DNA from: Ensifer adhaerens
Lineage (GTDB): Bacteria > Pseudomonadota > Alphaproteobacteria > Rhizobiales > Rhizobiaceae
Direction of reading: 5' to 3'
Length of the DNA: 64,000 nt
NCBI RefSeq assembly: GCF_028993555.1
Contig: NZ_CP118611.1
Span: 1,482,001 to 1,546,000, forward strand
Shown here: in pieces, positions 8,728-19,041 of the stretch
Position numbering within the stretch: position 1 is the first letter of the stretch
Layout of the letters: the number at the start of each line of letters is the position of its first letter
Notes under the pieces: model-generated
The model's database searches: none
What the model was told of the DNA's origin: nothing
Seen by the model: only the letters and a program-made list of their open reading frames with translations
Program-made: the position numbers and the translations under genes

Positions 8728-10098
8728 ATGCGTCCCTCCCCCGAAATTCTCGCCGCAGCAAGGCAAAATCTGACTGACCTTGTCGCTATTCCATCCGTAA
8801 GTGCCCGAGGCGAAGGCCTCGAACGATGTGCGCAAAGGGTCGAGGAACTGTTGTCTGAGGCGGGTTTCCAGACCGCGCAGTATCCGGGAGGCGTGGGTCC
8901 GTTTGTCGTCGGAGAAGTTGGTGACGGCCCCTTCACCCTGGTCATATACAATCACTACGACGTCCAACCCGAAGACCCGGTCAGTTTATGGACAGCACCG
9001 CCGTTCGATCTCACCGAACGGGATGGCCGCCTCTTCGGACGTGGTTCGGCCGACGACAAGGGCGAGTTCGTAAGTCGTCTTGCTGGATGGCGAGCGTTCC
9101 GGTCGCAATACCAGCAACCTCTGCCGTTCAAGCTCATCTGGATCGTCGAAGGCGAAGAGGAGATCGGCAGCCCCTCCCTCGTGCGGTTTCTCGGCGAAAG
9201 GTTCCCTGACACCAAAGCGGATCTCTGCTGGTGGGAATTTGGGGAAGTAGATAGATCGGGGCGGCCCATTATCCTAATGGGGTTTAAAGGAATCCTCGCA
9301 GTCGAGCTTCAATGCCGGACCGCGAAAACCGATCTCCATTCCAGTCTGGGAGCTATCTTCGACAATCCACTGTGGCGGCTGGCGGCTGCAGTGTCGTCCC
9401 TTCGTGACGCTTCGGGGCGCGTCCTTATAGACGGCTTCTATGAGGACGTGATCGCGCCCAACGCACGTAGCGCCAAGCTCGCCGCTTGGCCTCCATTCGC
9501 CCTCGAAGACCTTCAAGATGAGACCGGCGGACAGCGGCTTCTCAGTGGTGTCGACGCATCGTCATTCTACGAACATCTGAATTTCGAGCCATGCCTGAAC
9601 GTAAACGGCTTTCATGGAGGCTATGGGGGTGAAGGGGCCAAAACGGTGCTGCCTTGCTACGGCAGTGCGAAGTTGGACTTCCGTCTGGCACCCGGCCAGC
9701 GTCCCGTCAGAATTGCGGAGTTGCTAAGACGGCAACTCGATAGAAATGGCTTCGACGATATCGAAGTGAAGATTTTGGATGCCGAAGTTCTCGGCGTACG
9801 GAGCGATCCGCTAAATTACTCCGTCGAAGTCGGAGCCAGGTTGCTCGAAAAGTGGTTCGGCCGACCAGCCGTGATCCAACCCAGTTCTGCGGCCTCGGGA
9901 CTTGCCCATCCGTTCGTCCATAAATTCGGCGCGACGCTGTTCGGAGCGGGCCTGACGCACCACGGAGCAATGCTCCATTCCCCGGATGAAAATATCCTGA
10001 TCGAGCACTTCGAAAACATGATCGGGTTTTCTGCAGAATTCTTCGCAGCTCTTAGCGAACGCGAGATCGGTGTTCCACGGGTGAGTGCCAATGATTGA
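8728..10098 (+). CDS. M20-family metallopeptidase / amidohydrolase
   Basis: A cytoplasmic zinc hydrolase of 456 residues, in the family of dipeptidases, acetylornithine deacetylase and carboxypeptidase G2. Metal-site motifs are present: NHYDVQPED (His and Asp), GRGSADDKGE (bridging Asp), EGEEEIGSPS (catalytic Glu and ligand) and, near the end, GLTHHGAMLHSPDE. The dimerisation insert spans roughly residues 190-330. The length matches M20 dipeptidases. Placed between an amino-acid receptor and its permeases, it probably cleaves an imported dipeptide or N-acyl amino acid to free the amino acid used by the cluster (inference). The start is an ATG after CAGGAGAAAAC. Confidence 0.9.
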   Translation: MRPSPEILAAARQNLTDLVAIPSVSARGEGLERCAQRVEELLSEAGFQTAQYPGGVGPFVVGEVGDGPFTLVIYNHYDVQPEDPVSLWTAPPFDLTERDGRLFGRGSADDKGEFVSRLAGWRAFRSQYQQPLPFKLIWIVEGEEEIGSPSLVRFLGERFPDTKADLCWWEFGEVDRSGRPIILMGFKGILAVELQCRTAKTDLHSSLGAIFDNPLWRLAAAVSSLRDASGRVLIDGFYEDVIAPNARSAKLAAWPPFALEDLQDETGGQRLLSGVDASSFYEHLNFEPCLNVNGFHGGYGGEGAKTVLPCYGSAKLDFRLAPGQRPVRIAELLRRQLDRNGFDDIEVKILDAEVLGVRSDPLNYSVEVGARLLEKWFGRPAVIQPSSAASGLAHPFVHKFGATLFGAGLTHHGAMLHSPDENILIEHFENMIGFSAEFFAALSEREIGVPRVSAND

Positions 10099-10762
10099 AG
10101 CTATCTATCAATATCAAGATCAGCTTCTCCAAGGGCTTGTGATGACCCTTGGGGTCGCAGTCGGCAGCTTTGTTGTCGGCTTCGTGATCGCGGTTGCGCT
10201 GGCCCCTCTCGCGATCTACGGGCATCCGATCATTCGCCGGTTGATTGTCGGCTATGTGGGTCTGATCCGCGGACTGCCAGAGCTGCTGGTTATCTTTCTC
10301 ATTTTTTACGGCGGCACGGTTCTCCTCACATATCTTGCGGGTAGTTACATCGAGGTGGATGCCCTGAGTGCGGGCATTGCCGCTCTCTCTATCGTTGCCG
10401 CGGCCTATTTGACCGAAATCCTGCGCGGTGCGTTGCTAAGCGTTTCCGCCGGGCAATGGGAAGCCGCGCTTGCGCTAGGCTTCCGGCGAAGCCGCGCCTT
10501 TCGTCTGGTCGTGCTACCGCAAATGATGGCTCGCGCACTGCCTGGCCTCGGCAATCAGTGGCTTGTCATCCTGAAGGAAAGCGCCTTGGTCTCTGTGGTT
10601 GGCCTCGAAGAGCTTATGCGCAAGTCGGTAGTTGCCGCCGGAGCCACCCATCAACCGCTCGCATTTTACCTCGCTGCGGCGGCTCTCTACGTCATGATCA
10701 CCGGTGTCTCGACGGCCTTCTTAAAGGCATACGAGTCCCGCCTCACATCACATTTGAGGTGA
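10091..10762 (+). CDS. Amino-acid ABC transporter permease (HisQ/OccQ type)
   Basis: An inner-membrane subunit of 223 residues with about five hydrophobic helices. The permease signature AAYLTEILRGALLSVSAGQWEAALALGF, split here, is the EAA loop that docks the ATPase. I prefer the ATG at 10091, which lies 6 bases after GGTGAG and overlaps the peptidase stop by 8 bases, to the GTG at 10085. It pairs with the permease immediately downstream. The overlap suggests translational coupling with the peptidase. Confidence 0.92.
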   Translation: MIEAIYQYQDQLLQGLVMTLGVAVGSFVVGFVIAVALAPLAIYGHPIIRRLIVGYVGLIRGLPELLVIFLIFYGGTVLLTYLAGSYIEVDALSAGIAALSIVAAAYLTEILRGALLSVSAGQWEAALALGFRRSRAFRLVVLPQMMARALPGLGNQWLVILKESALVSVVGLEELMRKSVVAAGATHQPLAFYLAAAALYVMITGVSTAFLKAYESRLTSHLR

Positions 10763-10765
10763 CAA

Positions 10766-11449
10766 ATGTTTTCCCTGGACCTTTTCGAGCCCGCGTTCAT
10801 GGCCATCAAGAATGGCTTCCTCCTGACCATTTGCATAACGCTCGCGAGTTTCGCCTTGGGGCAGGTACTGGCTCTCCCGCTAGCGCTCGCTCTGAACTCG
10901 GAACGACGGTCAGTACGCCTGCCCGCGTCTGCCTACACTTTCCTTGTGCGCGGCAGCCCGCTGCTGGTCCAACTCTTCATCATCTACTACGGACTAGGCC
11001 AGATCGAAGCCGTGAGACAAAGCTTCATCTGGCCAGTGCTCCGGAGCCCGATCTACTGCGCGATTTTGGCGATCGGCCTAAACTCCGCAGCCTATTCGGC
11101 CGAGCTGCTCGCCGGGGCAATCAGGCAGTTGCCGCGCGGACAGTGGGAAGCCGGGAATGCGCTCGGAATCCGCTATCGGGTGCTGCTGAGCAAGATCATC
11201 CTCCCGCAGGCCTACCGTGCTGTACTACCCGCGATCGGCAACGAACTGGTCCTGGTTATGAAAGGATCTACACTCGCAAGTGCCGTGACCGTCATGGAAA
11301 TGACCGGCGCGGCCCGTGTCTTCGTTGCCCGAACCTACGCCCCGTTCGAGACCTTCCTCATTGCAGGAACGATCTATCTCCTCATGGGGGCGGTCTTCGG
11401 CCGAATTTTCAGATTTGTCGAAGTGCGGACCGCGGTTCCGGGGCGCTGA
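10766..11449 (+). CDS. Amino-acid ABC transporter permease (HisM/OccM type)
   Basis: The second inner-membrane subunit, 227 residues. The typical motif VRGSPLLVQLFIIYYGLG (residues 68-85) and the EAA loop with SAELLAGAIRQLPRGQWEAG, then NALGIRYRVLLSKIILPQA, identify the HisM type. It starts 3 bases after the previous permease stop. The set thus has a receptor and two permeases but no ATP-binding gene here, so the importer must borrow an ATPase from elsewhere or is no longer complete. The next sequence is a decayed arginase gene where an ATPase or a further catabolic gene might be expected. Confidence 0.92.
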   Translation: MFSLDLFEPAFMAIKNGFLLTICITLASFALGQVLALPLALALNSERRSVRLPASAYTFLVRGSPLLVQLFIIYYGLGQIEAVRQSFIWPVLRSPIYCAILAIGLNSAAYSAELLAGAIRQLPRGQWEAGNALGIRYRVLLSKIILPQAYRAVLPAIGNELVLVMKGSTLASAVTVMEMTGAARVFVARTYAPFETFLIAGTIYLLMGAVFGRIFRFVEVRTAVPGR

Positions 11450-11477
11450 CAACTTCGTCAGAGCAAGGAGAATTGAG

Positions 11478-11970
11478 TGCTTTGTAAGATCATGGGAATA
11501 CCGCTCCAGGCTGGAGCGTCCTAACTTGGTTGCGAAATGGGACCAATGCCTTGAGGGTCGCGGGATTAGCGGAAGCCCTCAAGGAGTTGGGTCACGGCGT
11601 CGTCGACGTCGGCAACTTGCAGCCGATCGAACACTCCGGCTCAGAACATCCGAACAAAGCTGTGCTCGCAATGGACGAAGTTGCCGGCTGGACGGGCGCC
11701 GGCGCGCGGCTTGCGTATGAGGCAAGTGAGGACAGAATGCCCATATTCCTTGGAGGCTGGTACCGTTTTCGGAATGGCCAGATGTGCGGCGCAGCTTGAC
11801 CGTCCCTTCTTCGTGCTCTGGCTCGACGCTCATACAGATTTTCACACGCTCGACACGACAAACGAGCGGAAACCTTCACGGTACTCCGGTCGCCTACTTC
11901 ACGGGTCAGCTCACCACCGGTCAACGGCAATGCGGTATCCCATTTGCCGCTCTATCCGATCCCCTTAACG
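11478..11970 (+). pseudogene. Arginase remnant with several frameshifts
   Basis: Arginase hydrolyses arginine to ornithine and urea. Pieces of the protein can be read in different frames. The first is MLCKIMGIPLQAGAS from a GTG at 11478 behind AAGGAGAA, followed by a TAA. Next come GCEMGP, then, after a frameshift, NALRVAGLAEALKELGHGVV, and MPIFLGG. A third frame gives FFVLWLDAHTDFHTLDTTN (the metal-binding DAHTD motif). Another frame then gives SGNLHGTPVAYFTGQ. The order matches arginase, but at least three disruptions rule out a working enzyme, and the metal-binding C-terminal part is not recognisable. It stands at the end of a cluster that starts with ornithine cyclodeaminase, so a formerly complete arginine-ornithine-proline route was probably lost here. 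Confidence 0.85.
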
Positions 11971-12041
11971 GCCGCTGCGAGTCCACACAAATAAGCGCCC
12001 TTCTTACTCAAACTGAAGTTCGTCGAACCCGACAAGCGAAG

Positions 12042-12650
12042 TCATGGCGACCCATAAATATTATTTCTTCCGGCGATATCGTCGGAGGTTAGCTGACGCA
12101 GTTGCTTGCCGGCATCTAGTTTCTCCTGCATCACCACCCCTTTCACGCTGACGTCACCCAGTCCCAAGCAATGGCCGAACTCGTGGAGCGCGACACTGAA
12201 AAGATCGTTCTCGTCCGCATCAGGGGTGCCATTTCCCACGTACCAAAACCTGTTCTTGTTGAAATGAATGACACACCCCGTCATCTCGTGCGTCTCTGGT
12301 ACATTTTTCGGATCGGACACAGCCGCATCCCTCTGCGTAAATGTATCGAACACGACGTAATTTTTTGGCGTTTGTGCGGGGCAATCATCCTCGTCGAACA
12401 CAAACTTGAGCTTTGCGTAGTTCCACTTCGCGGCCGCCTCCTTGATCCGTGCCGAGGCGCCGACGGGAGCTTCGTTCTCGCAAACCACGAAGTGGGTTTC
12501 GATGGGGTTGGCTTGATAGCTCCAATCCATTTCGAGCCACTTGTATGCGCGGGCAGGATTGGCCGTCATCATGAGCAAAACAACGGCCAGGGCACTGATG
12601 CAGTACAAGGCGCCGCGAGCGCGGTCTCCAAGTCTGTTTTGCGAACTCAT
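12042..12650 (-). CDS. Secreted matrixin-type zinc metalloprotease
   Basis: A protein of 202 residues with a Sec signal: basic N-terminus, hydrophobic ALYCISALAVVLLMMTANPA, cut near ARA-YK. The catalytic motif HEFGHCLGLGDVS is the HExxHxxGxxD/H zinc site of metzincin matrixins, at about residues 162-172. It is followed by a Met region (KGVVMQEKL, the Met-turn) and SDDIAGRNNIYG, a typical matrixin end. The enzyme should act outside the cytoplasm. The start at 12650 has a GGAGAAG-like site. It is the last of a minus-strand group (large unknown protein, TatA-like protein, protease). Its target is unknown; the large upstream protein is one candidate (inference). Confidence 0.88.
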   Translation of the reverse strand: MSSQNRLGDRARGALYCISALAVVLLMMTANPARAYKWLEMDWSYQANPIETHFVVCENEAPVGASARIKEAAAKWNYAKLKFVFDEDDCPAQTPKNYVVFDTFTQRDAAVSDPKNVPETHEMTGCVIHFNKNRFWYVGNGTPDADENDLFSVALHEFGHCLGLGDVSVKGVVMQEKLDAGKQLRQLTSDDIAGRNNIYGSP

Positions 12651-12716
12651 TTATCTTCTCCTCAGAGTTCTTTCGCGGTTTCTGACCGGTGGCATGTCGA
12701 GGCAGATCATGCCAGC

Positions 12717-12854
12717 TCAGCCTTTCAAATGCCGTTTCACATTTCCAAGGCCCTGCCCCAATTCGCCGAGCAGCCGAGAAATGCGGCCGCGCCCGAATAG
12801 GAGGACAATGATTCCAAGCACGATCACCCAGTGCCAGACGCTGAAGCCACCCAT
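12717..12854 (-). CDS. Short TatA/E-like twin-arginine translocase protein (45 residues)
   Basis: The protein reads MGGFSVWHWVIVLGIIVLL, then FGRGRISRLLGELGQGLGNV and KRHLKG. This is the TatA plan: a short periplasmic start, one transmembrane helix (about residues 7-20), the FG hinge at residues 20-21 and an amphipathic helix. Rhizobial housekeeping TatA proteins have the same SxWHWxIVL start but a longer acidic or basic tail, so this is a shortened paralogue. GGGGAG precedes the ATG. It lies between the large unknown gene and the matrixin gene on the same strand, away from tatB or tatC. It may serve the export or membrane handling of the neighbouring proteins, or simply be a stray copy. Confidence 0.75.
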   Translation of the reverse strand: MGGFSVWHWVIVLGIIVLLFGRGRISRLLGELGQGLGNVKRHLKG

Positions 12855-12874
12855 CGAACTCCCCCTGTCAAAGA

Positions 12875-15800
12875 TTAGGTTTTTTCAAGAAACGGCACAC
12901 GCGCACTGAAGCGTGGTCCGGACTCAACGAACGTGTCCATCGCGAACATATCTCTCAGGGAAACCGGTTCCTTGCGGTAGGCTGCTGGCATGCGACGGTC
13001 GACCTCTTCGACGTAGGCGACGATACGCCCACGGCCGAGGTCATGGATTATTGACCTTTCGAGCTTGACGACGATCGACCAAAGAAGGTCAGCGTTGGCG
13101 AGAGTTGGTTCGACTTCAAAATGAAAGTCCTCATCTTTCGATCGACTGACGGTCCCCTGCGCCCCCTCGATCTTAGCCGGAACGCTCTCCAAGGGAGTAC
13201 GAACAAGGCCGTTCTCCTCGTCATCAGCTTCGTGAAACAACGAAAGCTTCATCTTGGGCCGTCGAAGGGTGTCAAAATTGGCAGCCCATTGTTCGTCGGC
13301 GTCCGGCAGCAACTCGGGAAAGATGTCCTTGATGTCACGTGATCCAAGCCCCCTCACCTCGATTGAAAATTGGCGAATTGTGGCAGGCACGTTTTCAAAG
13401 AGCTCGATGATGTCGACTTGACGATTCGCCAGGAGCTGCATGGTTACGCTCGCGGGCTCGGACACCATAAGGTCGCGAGAGATCGACTGGCTCTGATATC
13501 GCACGACCCCGAACCGGACGAAGGGCTCGGAGGCGCGGTTGGGTTTGAGATCCACGTCCACGTACCACTCTTCGCGGTCGAGATCGAAGCACGGGACGTA
13601 GGTCAGCAGGCAAACCGCAAGGTACTCCGGAGCTGGCCCGTCGGCGGCGCGAACAGGCATCAGTGCCGTCGATACGATTTCTGGACGATGCGGGCCTGTC
13701 CCGAGATGCTTCAGATCCTCAAAGGCCTTCGGTGGAATGAAGTTCGCCTCTTGCTCCGTGGGATCCTTTCGAATTGGATCGCCACCCCACCGCGTTATGA
13801 AGCCGCCGCCAACACCAAGGTCAGAATCCTGAAAATCCCTGAGATAGAGCTTCCGCCCGTTCACGTTTATCTTATCCGCATCAACATCACCATTGTTGAG
13901 GGCCTCAAAGCCCGGCGGCCACAATACTATGCCAAGCCGCTCGCCTTCTCCGGAGCTGAACCATCCACGCCCCAGGTACAGCCTCGTGAGGGCGGTGCGT
14001 GTCACAAAGTGGTTCTCGCCGTCGGACCGGCGCGAGATGATGAAGGACGGCTCGGGTCGTCGTAGGTCGGGGACGGCCGGCCGAGCTGTGGACTTCATCC
14101 AGACTTCTGCAAAGTCGGTGTTCATGACAGCCTGATCCGTTCGCCTGAGTGGTTGGCGACGATAGAGCAGCTGCTCCTTACCCTGCAGATATCTCGGAGC
14201 GGTTTCGAACGCTGCCGCGTGTCTTGAGGTCGAAACAAGCTTCAAGGTGAGTTTGCGAGCTCGAGTATCCTTGAACGCATGAGGCAGCTCCGTCTTCAAC
14301 ACGCGCGTACGCCGCGTGACGTCCTTCGCGTTTTGTTCCATCGCCAATTGCGACGTGATCGGGACCGAGACGGCGGCAGCGGCAAAGAGTGGCGCTAGTT
14401 CGATCTGGGTGAATCGTCCGGCACTCGCACCAAACACCGGCTCGCCTGGGTTCTTTCCCGATGGAGTTGAGTGAAACTCCACGTTGGCCGGGGCCTCACA
14501 GGCTTTCCCGGTGTTCACAGGCAAAATGAGTTCTCCCACTGCGCCGTGAGTAGGCAAGTTTCCAATATTTAGGAGGGTTACCGACTGGCGGGGCAACGTG
14601 ACGACGCCATCCGGGGCAACTCTGAAACCGACGACGTCCGTCGCGGAAACATAGGCCCGCTCGCCATCTTTGGTAGTCATCATCGGCCAGCGCCCGGAGC
14701 GTTGCGAGATGGAGCTGCGCGACCGCTCGCGGGTGTCCAACGGCGCCCCGTCGGTCGCCACGGTCTCCGCCACGATTTGGACGCTGTCGACAAGCGCGAG
14801 GTCGACCTCGACCTGGCCCTGCAGAAACAGACCCGTCGCGTTCACCTTGTCTTGTAGGTCCGGTTCAGCCACCTCTTCACAAGGGAGATCATAGTCGTGC
14901 CGGATGGCTTGAAGCGATGTCTTGTCACGCCATCTGGCAGGAAGAGCCGGCTTGTTTACGGCGTGGCACACCCTCAGCGTCGTGACCGCGGCGATCTCCT
15001 CGATTGGCCACTGGGTTTTCATGGCCTTTAGGAGCTTGGTAGCAACATCGTCGACCACGGCCTGCGATGGAACGATCATACCGCCAAGTCCGGTCATTTG
15101 CTGACATTCGACACCTGGAGAACAAGCTTCAGCGATCTTTCCGCCGCAGATCGAACTCAGAAGCGCGAGCTTCTTGGGATCCGCCCCTGCTGCCTTCAAT
15201 TGCAGCGAAATTGTTTCCGGAACGGAGAAACGTCTGGCCAGCATCGCGGCGTCAGGTAAACAAGCGACTTCCAGATCATAGTCTTCGCCAGGATGAAGGG
15301 TGATCAGTACATGACTTACGCGCGTGCCCCGTTTCGGCTTCGTTGATTTGAGCACCCCGGTCTCGTCAATCCATGTTGGTCCCGCCACGACGGCGATATC
15401 GCCGATCTTCGTCGGATGTGCTGACCTCACTGTCTTCGAACTGCCGACAGCTTTCCCTACGCTGACGACGAGCGGCAGCACATCCGGATATCCTTGTGCG
15501 GTGAACGCGGGCGCGTCGATCCAATCTTCGAGATAGCGGTCGCCGCCCCGGATCCGGGCTCTTACCGTGTAGTGCGCGATCGCTGGATCCGGCAAATATC
15601 CAAGTCCGCCCTTCGGCGTCGTGTTGGTGCCGCCGGGTTCGAAGACTGGAATGCCCCGCTCTTTCAGATCCTCTGCAGAGCTGGCAACCGTACGGCGATA
15701 GACCGCGCCTTCGGGATCGAAGGTATCTCTTTTGCTGGTGATCGCGATGGGAAAGCCGCTGGATCGTGGCGCTTGAGTCGGTGACTGCGGGACGTGCATA

Positions 15801-16439
15801 GGTCTCGGTGTGAAGGATACGTCCAGCAGCCCGCCCCGACGAGTGCGGGACACGTCTCCCTTGTCAAACTTCCCGTGACGCACGACCAGGTCGAGCGCGG
15901 CTTCGGGAGCGACTAGGATGCGCATCGTACTCTCAGGCGTGGTGCGAGAGCTGCCCTCGACGTATTCACCTCGGATATCGTTGGCGTCGCTTATTGTCCC
16001 AAGAGGCGACGACGTGTCGTTCCACGACCGCACGATCGCCTGATCGGCCTGCTGATACCCCATGTGCAATGATTGGCTCTCGGCAAGATGCTTCGGCAAC
16101 ATCAGGACCGGGGCAGCTATGCTCTCGTGGCGAAGGAAACGGCGGGGGTGCGCCAGTTGCCCCGCAGCAAGCGGGAGTACGCTCAGTTCGTCGGTGGTGG
16201 CGGTCGTGTTTTCGTCGGAAGCGTCGGGCGCTCCCCCTCCGACGAACATGGAACGGCAGCGGCAAACGTAGGGGTAGCCGAATCTCAGTGGTGCGACGCG
16301 CAGTGGCTTTTCGTCAGGAAGTGAGATCGTACGATCGAACGGTAGAAAGCTCGGCAAGTCGACGCTCCCGGCGCCGGCATCGGTCAAGGCCCCCGCTGGC
16401 GTGCCGTCCCAGAGGAAGATCGCTTCCTCCGCGACTGCT
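12875..16439 (-). pseudogene. Very large unknown protein gene, 5' end removed by IS21-family element
   Basis: The open frame gives about 1,188 residues of native sequence before it enters the insertion sequence. It stays open inside the element to 16660, so a chimeric protein is possible. I do not recognise the family. The visible sequence is largely beta-type and non-repetitive, with few hydrophobic stretches. Segments include HAGTQAVAEEAIFLWDG at the junction, RARIRGGDRYLEDWIDAP, CSPGVECQQMTG, YLGRGWFSSGEGERLGIVLW, WYVDVDLKPNRASEPFVRFG and a C-terminus ending in ARVPFLEKT. It has no clear enzyme motif and may be a structural or surface protein. The first native residues are missing because the IS boundary at 16440 cuts the frame. 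The sequence on the far side of the IS does not continue it, so DNA was probably lost. It is followed by the TatA-like and matrixin genes. Confidence 0.7.
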
Positions 16440-16538
16440 TGTGTTCCGGCGTGCAAATTTGACCCCCTTGGCGGGGTAATCGGCGTCCAATTTTGACCCC
16501 CCTCAGATTTCATCTGACCATCCGGCTTTTTGCGGCGG

Positions 16539-18050
16539 ATGGAGCGGGAGTTGAAGCGAGTGGATACGATTGCGCGTGTTCGACGGGCCTTCCATGTGCA
16601 GGGCTGGTCGATGAAGAAGATCGTCCGGGAACTCCACGTGTCGCGCAACACGGTACGCAAGATACTGCGTTCCGATGAGACCGATTTTACCTATGCACGA
16701 GAACGGCAACCGTTACCGCGGATCGGAGCCTGGAAGGCTGAGATCGAGCGGTTTCTGACAGCCAATGAGGGCAAGCCGTCGCGTGAACGGCTGACGCTGA
16801 TCCGGATTTACGAGGAGGTTCGGGCACTCGGCTACGATGGCAGTTATGACGCGATCCGGCGATATGCCAAGACCTGGGCGAAGAACCGCGGAGCCGTGAC
16901 GGCGGAAGCCTATGTACCGCTCTACTACGCGCCAGGTGAGGCTTACCAGTTCGACTGGAGCCACGAGATCATTCTGATCAACGGCGTGACGACGACCGTG
17001 AAGGTGGCGCATGTCCGGCTCTGCCACAGCCGGATGATGTTCGTCCGGGCCTACATGCGCGAGAGCCAGGAGATGGTGTTCGACGCGCACGACAAGGCAT
17101 TCGCCTTCTTCCATGGCACCTGCACGCGCGGCATCTACGACAACATGAAGACGGCAGTCGAAGCCGTGTTCGTTGGAAAGGAACGACAATACAATCGCCG
17201 TTTTCTGCAGATGTGCAGCCATTATCTGGTTCACCCGGTCGCCTGCACGCCCGCATCTGGGTGGGAGAAGGGACAGGTCGAGAACCAGGTTGGTCTCGTG
17301 CGTGAACGCTTCTTCACCCCGCGACTGCGGGTCAAAAGCCTGGAAGAGCTGAACGTCTGGCTGCTCGATAAGTGCATCGCCTACGCCAAGGCTCACCGCC
17401 ATCCCGAGCAGACCGAGCGGATGATCTGGCAGATGTTCGAGGCGGAGCGCGCCAGCCTGGTGCACTATGTCGGGCCGTTCGACGGTTTCCACTGCGTTCC
17501 GGCCTCGGTGTCGAAGACCTGCACCGTCCGCTTCGACAACAACAAATACTCCGTCCTCTCGACGGCGGTCGGCCGCCCTGTCGAGATTCATGCCTACGCC
17601 GAGAAGATTGTGATCCGGCAGGATGGCGTGAACGTCGGTGAACATCCTCGTTGCTTTGGCCGTGGCGAGACGGTCTACGATCCCTGGCATTATGTCCCTG
17701 TTCTGGCTCGCAAACCCGGAGCTTTGCGCAACGGAGCGCCGTTCCGGGAATGGGTCTTGCCCGCAGCGATGGAGAAAGTGCGCCGGCGGCTGAAGAGCGT
17801 CCATGACGGTGATCGGCAAATGGTCACCATCCTCGGCTGCGTTCCCACCGACGGTCTGGCGGCCGTCGATGCTGCCTGCCAGGAGGCTTTGGAGCACGGC
17901 GTCTGCTCGGCCCCGGTGATCCTCAACATTTTGGCCCGGAGCCGTGATCCGGCTCCGACCGCAACCCTGCAAACCCCGGATGCGCTGCGGTTGACCCATG
18001 AGCCGGTCGCCGACTGCGCCCGCTATGACAGCCTCAGGAGGGCAAGCTGA
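16539..18050 (+). CDS. istA: IS21 transposase IstA
   Basis: A DDE transposase of 503 residues. The N-terminal helix-turn-helix is at residues 24-43 ([20 protein letters not shown]). The catalytic core has [12 protein letters not shown] (first Asp at 139), [10 protein letters not shown] and [19 protein letters not shown] (acidic third residue). The start is the ATG at 16539. A TTG at 16530 is possible but has no better ribosome site. The stop overlaps the istB start (TGATG), so the two are coupled. It appears intact. Confidence 0.95.
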   Translation: MERELKRVDTIARVRRAFHVQGWSMKKIVRELHVSRNTVRKILRSDETDFTYARERQPLPRIGAWKAEIERFLTANEGKPSRERLTLIRIYEEVRALGYDGSYDAIRRYAKTWAKNRGAVTAEAYVPLYYAPGEAYQFDWSHEIILINGVTTTVKVAHVRLCHSRMMFVRAYMRESQEMVFDAHDKAFAFFHGTCTRGIYDNMKTAVEAVFVGKERQYNRRFLQMCSHYLVHPVACTPASGWEKGQVENQVGLVRERFFTPRLRVKSLEELNVWLLDKCIAYAKAHRHPEQTERMIWQMFEAERASLVHYVGPFDGFHCVPASVSKTCTVRFDNNKYSVLSTAVGRPVEIHAYAEKIVIRQDGVNVGEHPRCFGRGETVYDPWHYVPVLARKPGALRNGAPFREWVLPAAMEKVRRRLKSVHDGDRQMVTILGCVPTDGLAAVDAACQEALEHGVCSAPVILNILARSRDPAPTATLQTPDALRLTHEPVADCARYDSLRRAS

Positions 18051-18784
18051 TGGAACGCACACAGGTTCTCGAACTGATGAGTACGCTGAAGCTCTTTGGA
18101 ATGCGTAGCGCTTACGACGAGGTCATGGGCAACGGCATCAAGCGGCAGCACGAACCACCCCGCATCGTCGGCGATCTCCTGCAGTCGGAGATCGCCGAGA
18201 AGCAGGCTCGCTCCATTCGCTACCAGCTCAGCATCGCCAAGCTGCCGCTCGCCAAGGACATCGACGACTTCGACTTCACCAATACGCCGGTCAATGAATC
18301 CCTGGTGCGGGAGCTGTCGACCGGCACCTTCGTCGCTGATCAGCGCAACGTCGTCCTCGTCGGCGGCACGGGAACCGGAAAGAGCCACCTCGCCATTGCA
18401 ATTGCCCGTGCACTGATCCGCAACGGAACACGCGGGCGCTTCTTCAATGTCGTCGACCTGGTCAATCGGCTGGAAACGGAAACGCGCAGCGGCAAGCAGG
18501 GGCGGACGGCCGACTATCTCAACCGTCTCGACTTCATCATCCTCGATGAACTCGGCTATCTGCCATTTGCTCAGGCCGGTGGCCAACTGCTGTTCCATCT
18601 GATCAGTAGGCTCTACGAGCGCACCTCGATCATCGTCACCACGAACCTGGCCTTTGGAGAATGGCCGACCGTGTTCGGCGATGCCAAAATGACTACGGCG
18701 CTCCTCGACCGCCTGACCCACCACTGCGAGATCGTCGAAACCGGGAACGAGTCCTGGCGCTTCAAGAACCGCCCTCAAAGCTAA
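18050..18784 (+). CDS. istB: IS21 helper ATPase IstB
   Basis: An AAA+ ATPase of 244 residues that helps IstA choose and engage target DNA. Walker A is [13 protein letters not shown] (about residues 104-116) and Walker B is [14 protein letters not shown] (about residues 160-173). The N-terminal zone [18 protein letters not shown] is the usual IstB start. The length is normal and no damage is seen. Confidence 0.95.
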   Translation: MERTQVLELMSTLKLFGMRSAYDEVMGNGIKRQHEPPRIVGDLLQSEIAEKQARSIRYQLSIAKLPLAKDIDDFDFTNTPVNESLVRELSTGTFVADQRNVVLVGGTGTGKSHLAIAIARALIRNGTRGRFFNVVDLVNRLETETRSGKQGRTADYLNRLDFIILDELGYLPFAQAGGQLLFHLISRLYERTSIIVTTNLAFGEWPTVFGDAKMTTALLDRLTHHCEIVETGNESWRFKNRPQS

Positions 18785-18876
18785 AGCCGAAGATGCCCGT
18801 CACCCGCACTTGGCCTACCCTCTGCATCCCCGGCCAGCGCCGGGCAGGCCAAGCGCTGATCTACACCACCAGGGGG

Positions 18877-19041
18877 TCAAAATTGGATGCCGATAAGGGG
18901 TGAATTTTGGACGCTGATTGACAGTTCGAACATGACTCGGAGAAAATGACCGTCTTGCTCTACCTCACAGGCCAGCCCCAAGGTCTCCAGATGCGGCCCC
19001 AGAGCTTCCTCAATTTCCAGCATCCGGTTCTTGATAAACAT
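18877..19041 (-). pseudogene. Gene start truncated by the IS21-family right end
   Basis: From an ATG at 19041 behind GAGGGTGCTGC, the frame reads MFIKNRMLEIEEALGPHLET and LGLACEVEQDGHFLRVMFEL. It then enters the IS end and stops after 13-14 foreign codons. About 40 native residues remain. The family is not recognised. The frame does not resemble the start expected for the large gene on the other side of the IS, so the two are probably remnants of different genes joined by a deletion. Confidence 0.5.

Larger units (their letters stand above)
16440..18923 (+). mobile_element. IS21-family insertion sequence
   Basis: The element carries istA and istB in the usual overlapping order. The ends are imperfect inverted repeats: the left begins TGTGTTCCGGCGTGCAAATT and the right, on the other strand, begins TGTCAATCAGCGTCCAAAAT; both continue into ACCCC. 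Each end also has a second internal copy of TCCAATTTTGACCCC, the multiple terminal repeats typical of IS21. The flanking bases (gactgct on the left, gttcgaa on the right) do not form a target duplication. The element therefore probably took part in a deletion or recombination after insertion. It truncates the gene at 12875-16439 and another at 18877-19041. Confidence 0.9.

Noticed and set aside
16713..18062. Minus-strand open frame of 449 codons opposite istA
   Set aside because: IstA is intact on the other strand; this is an antisense shadow.
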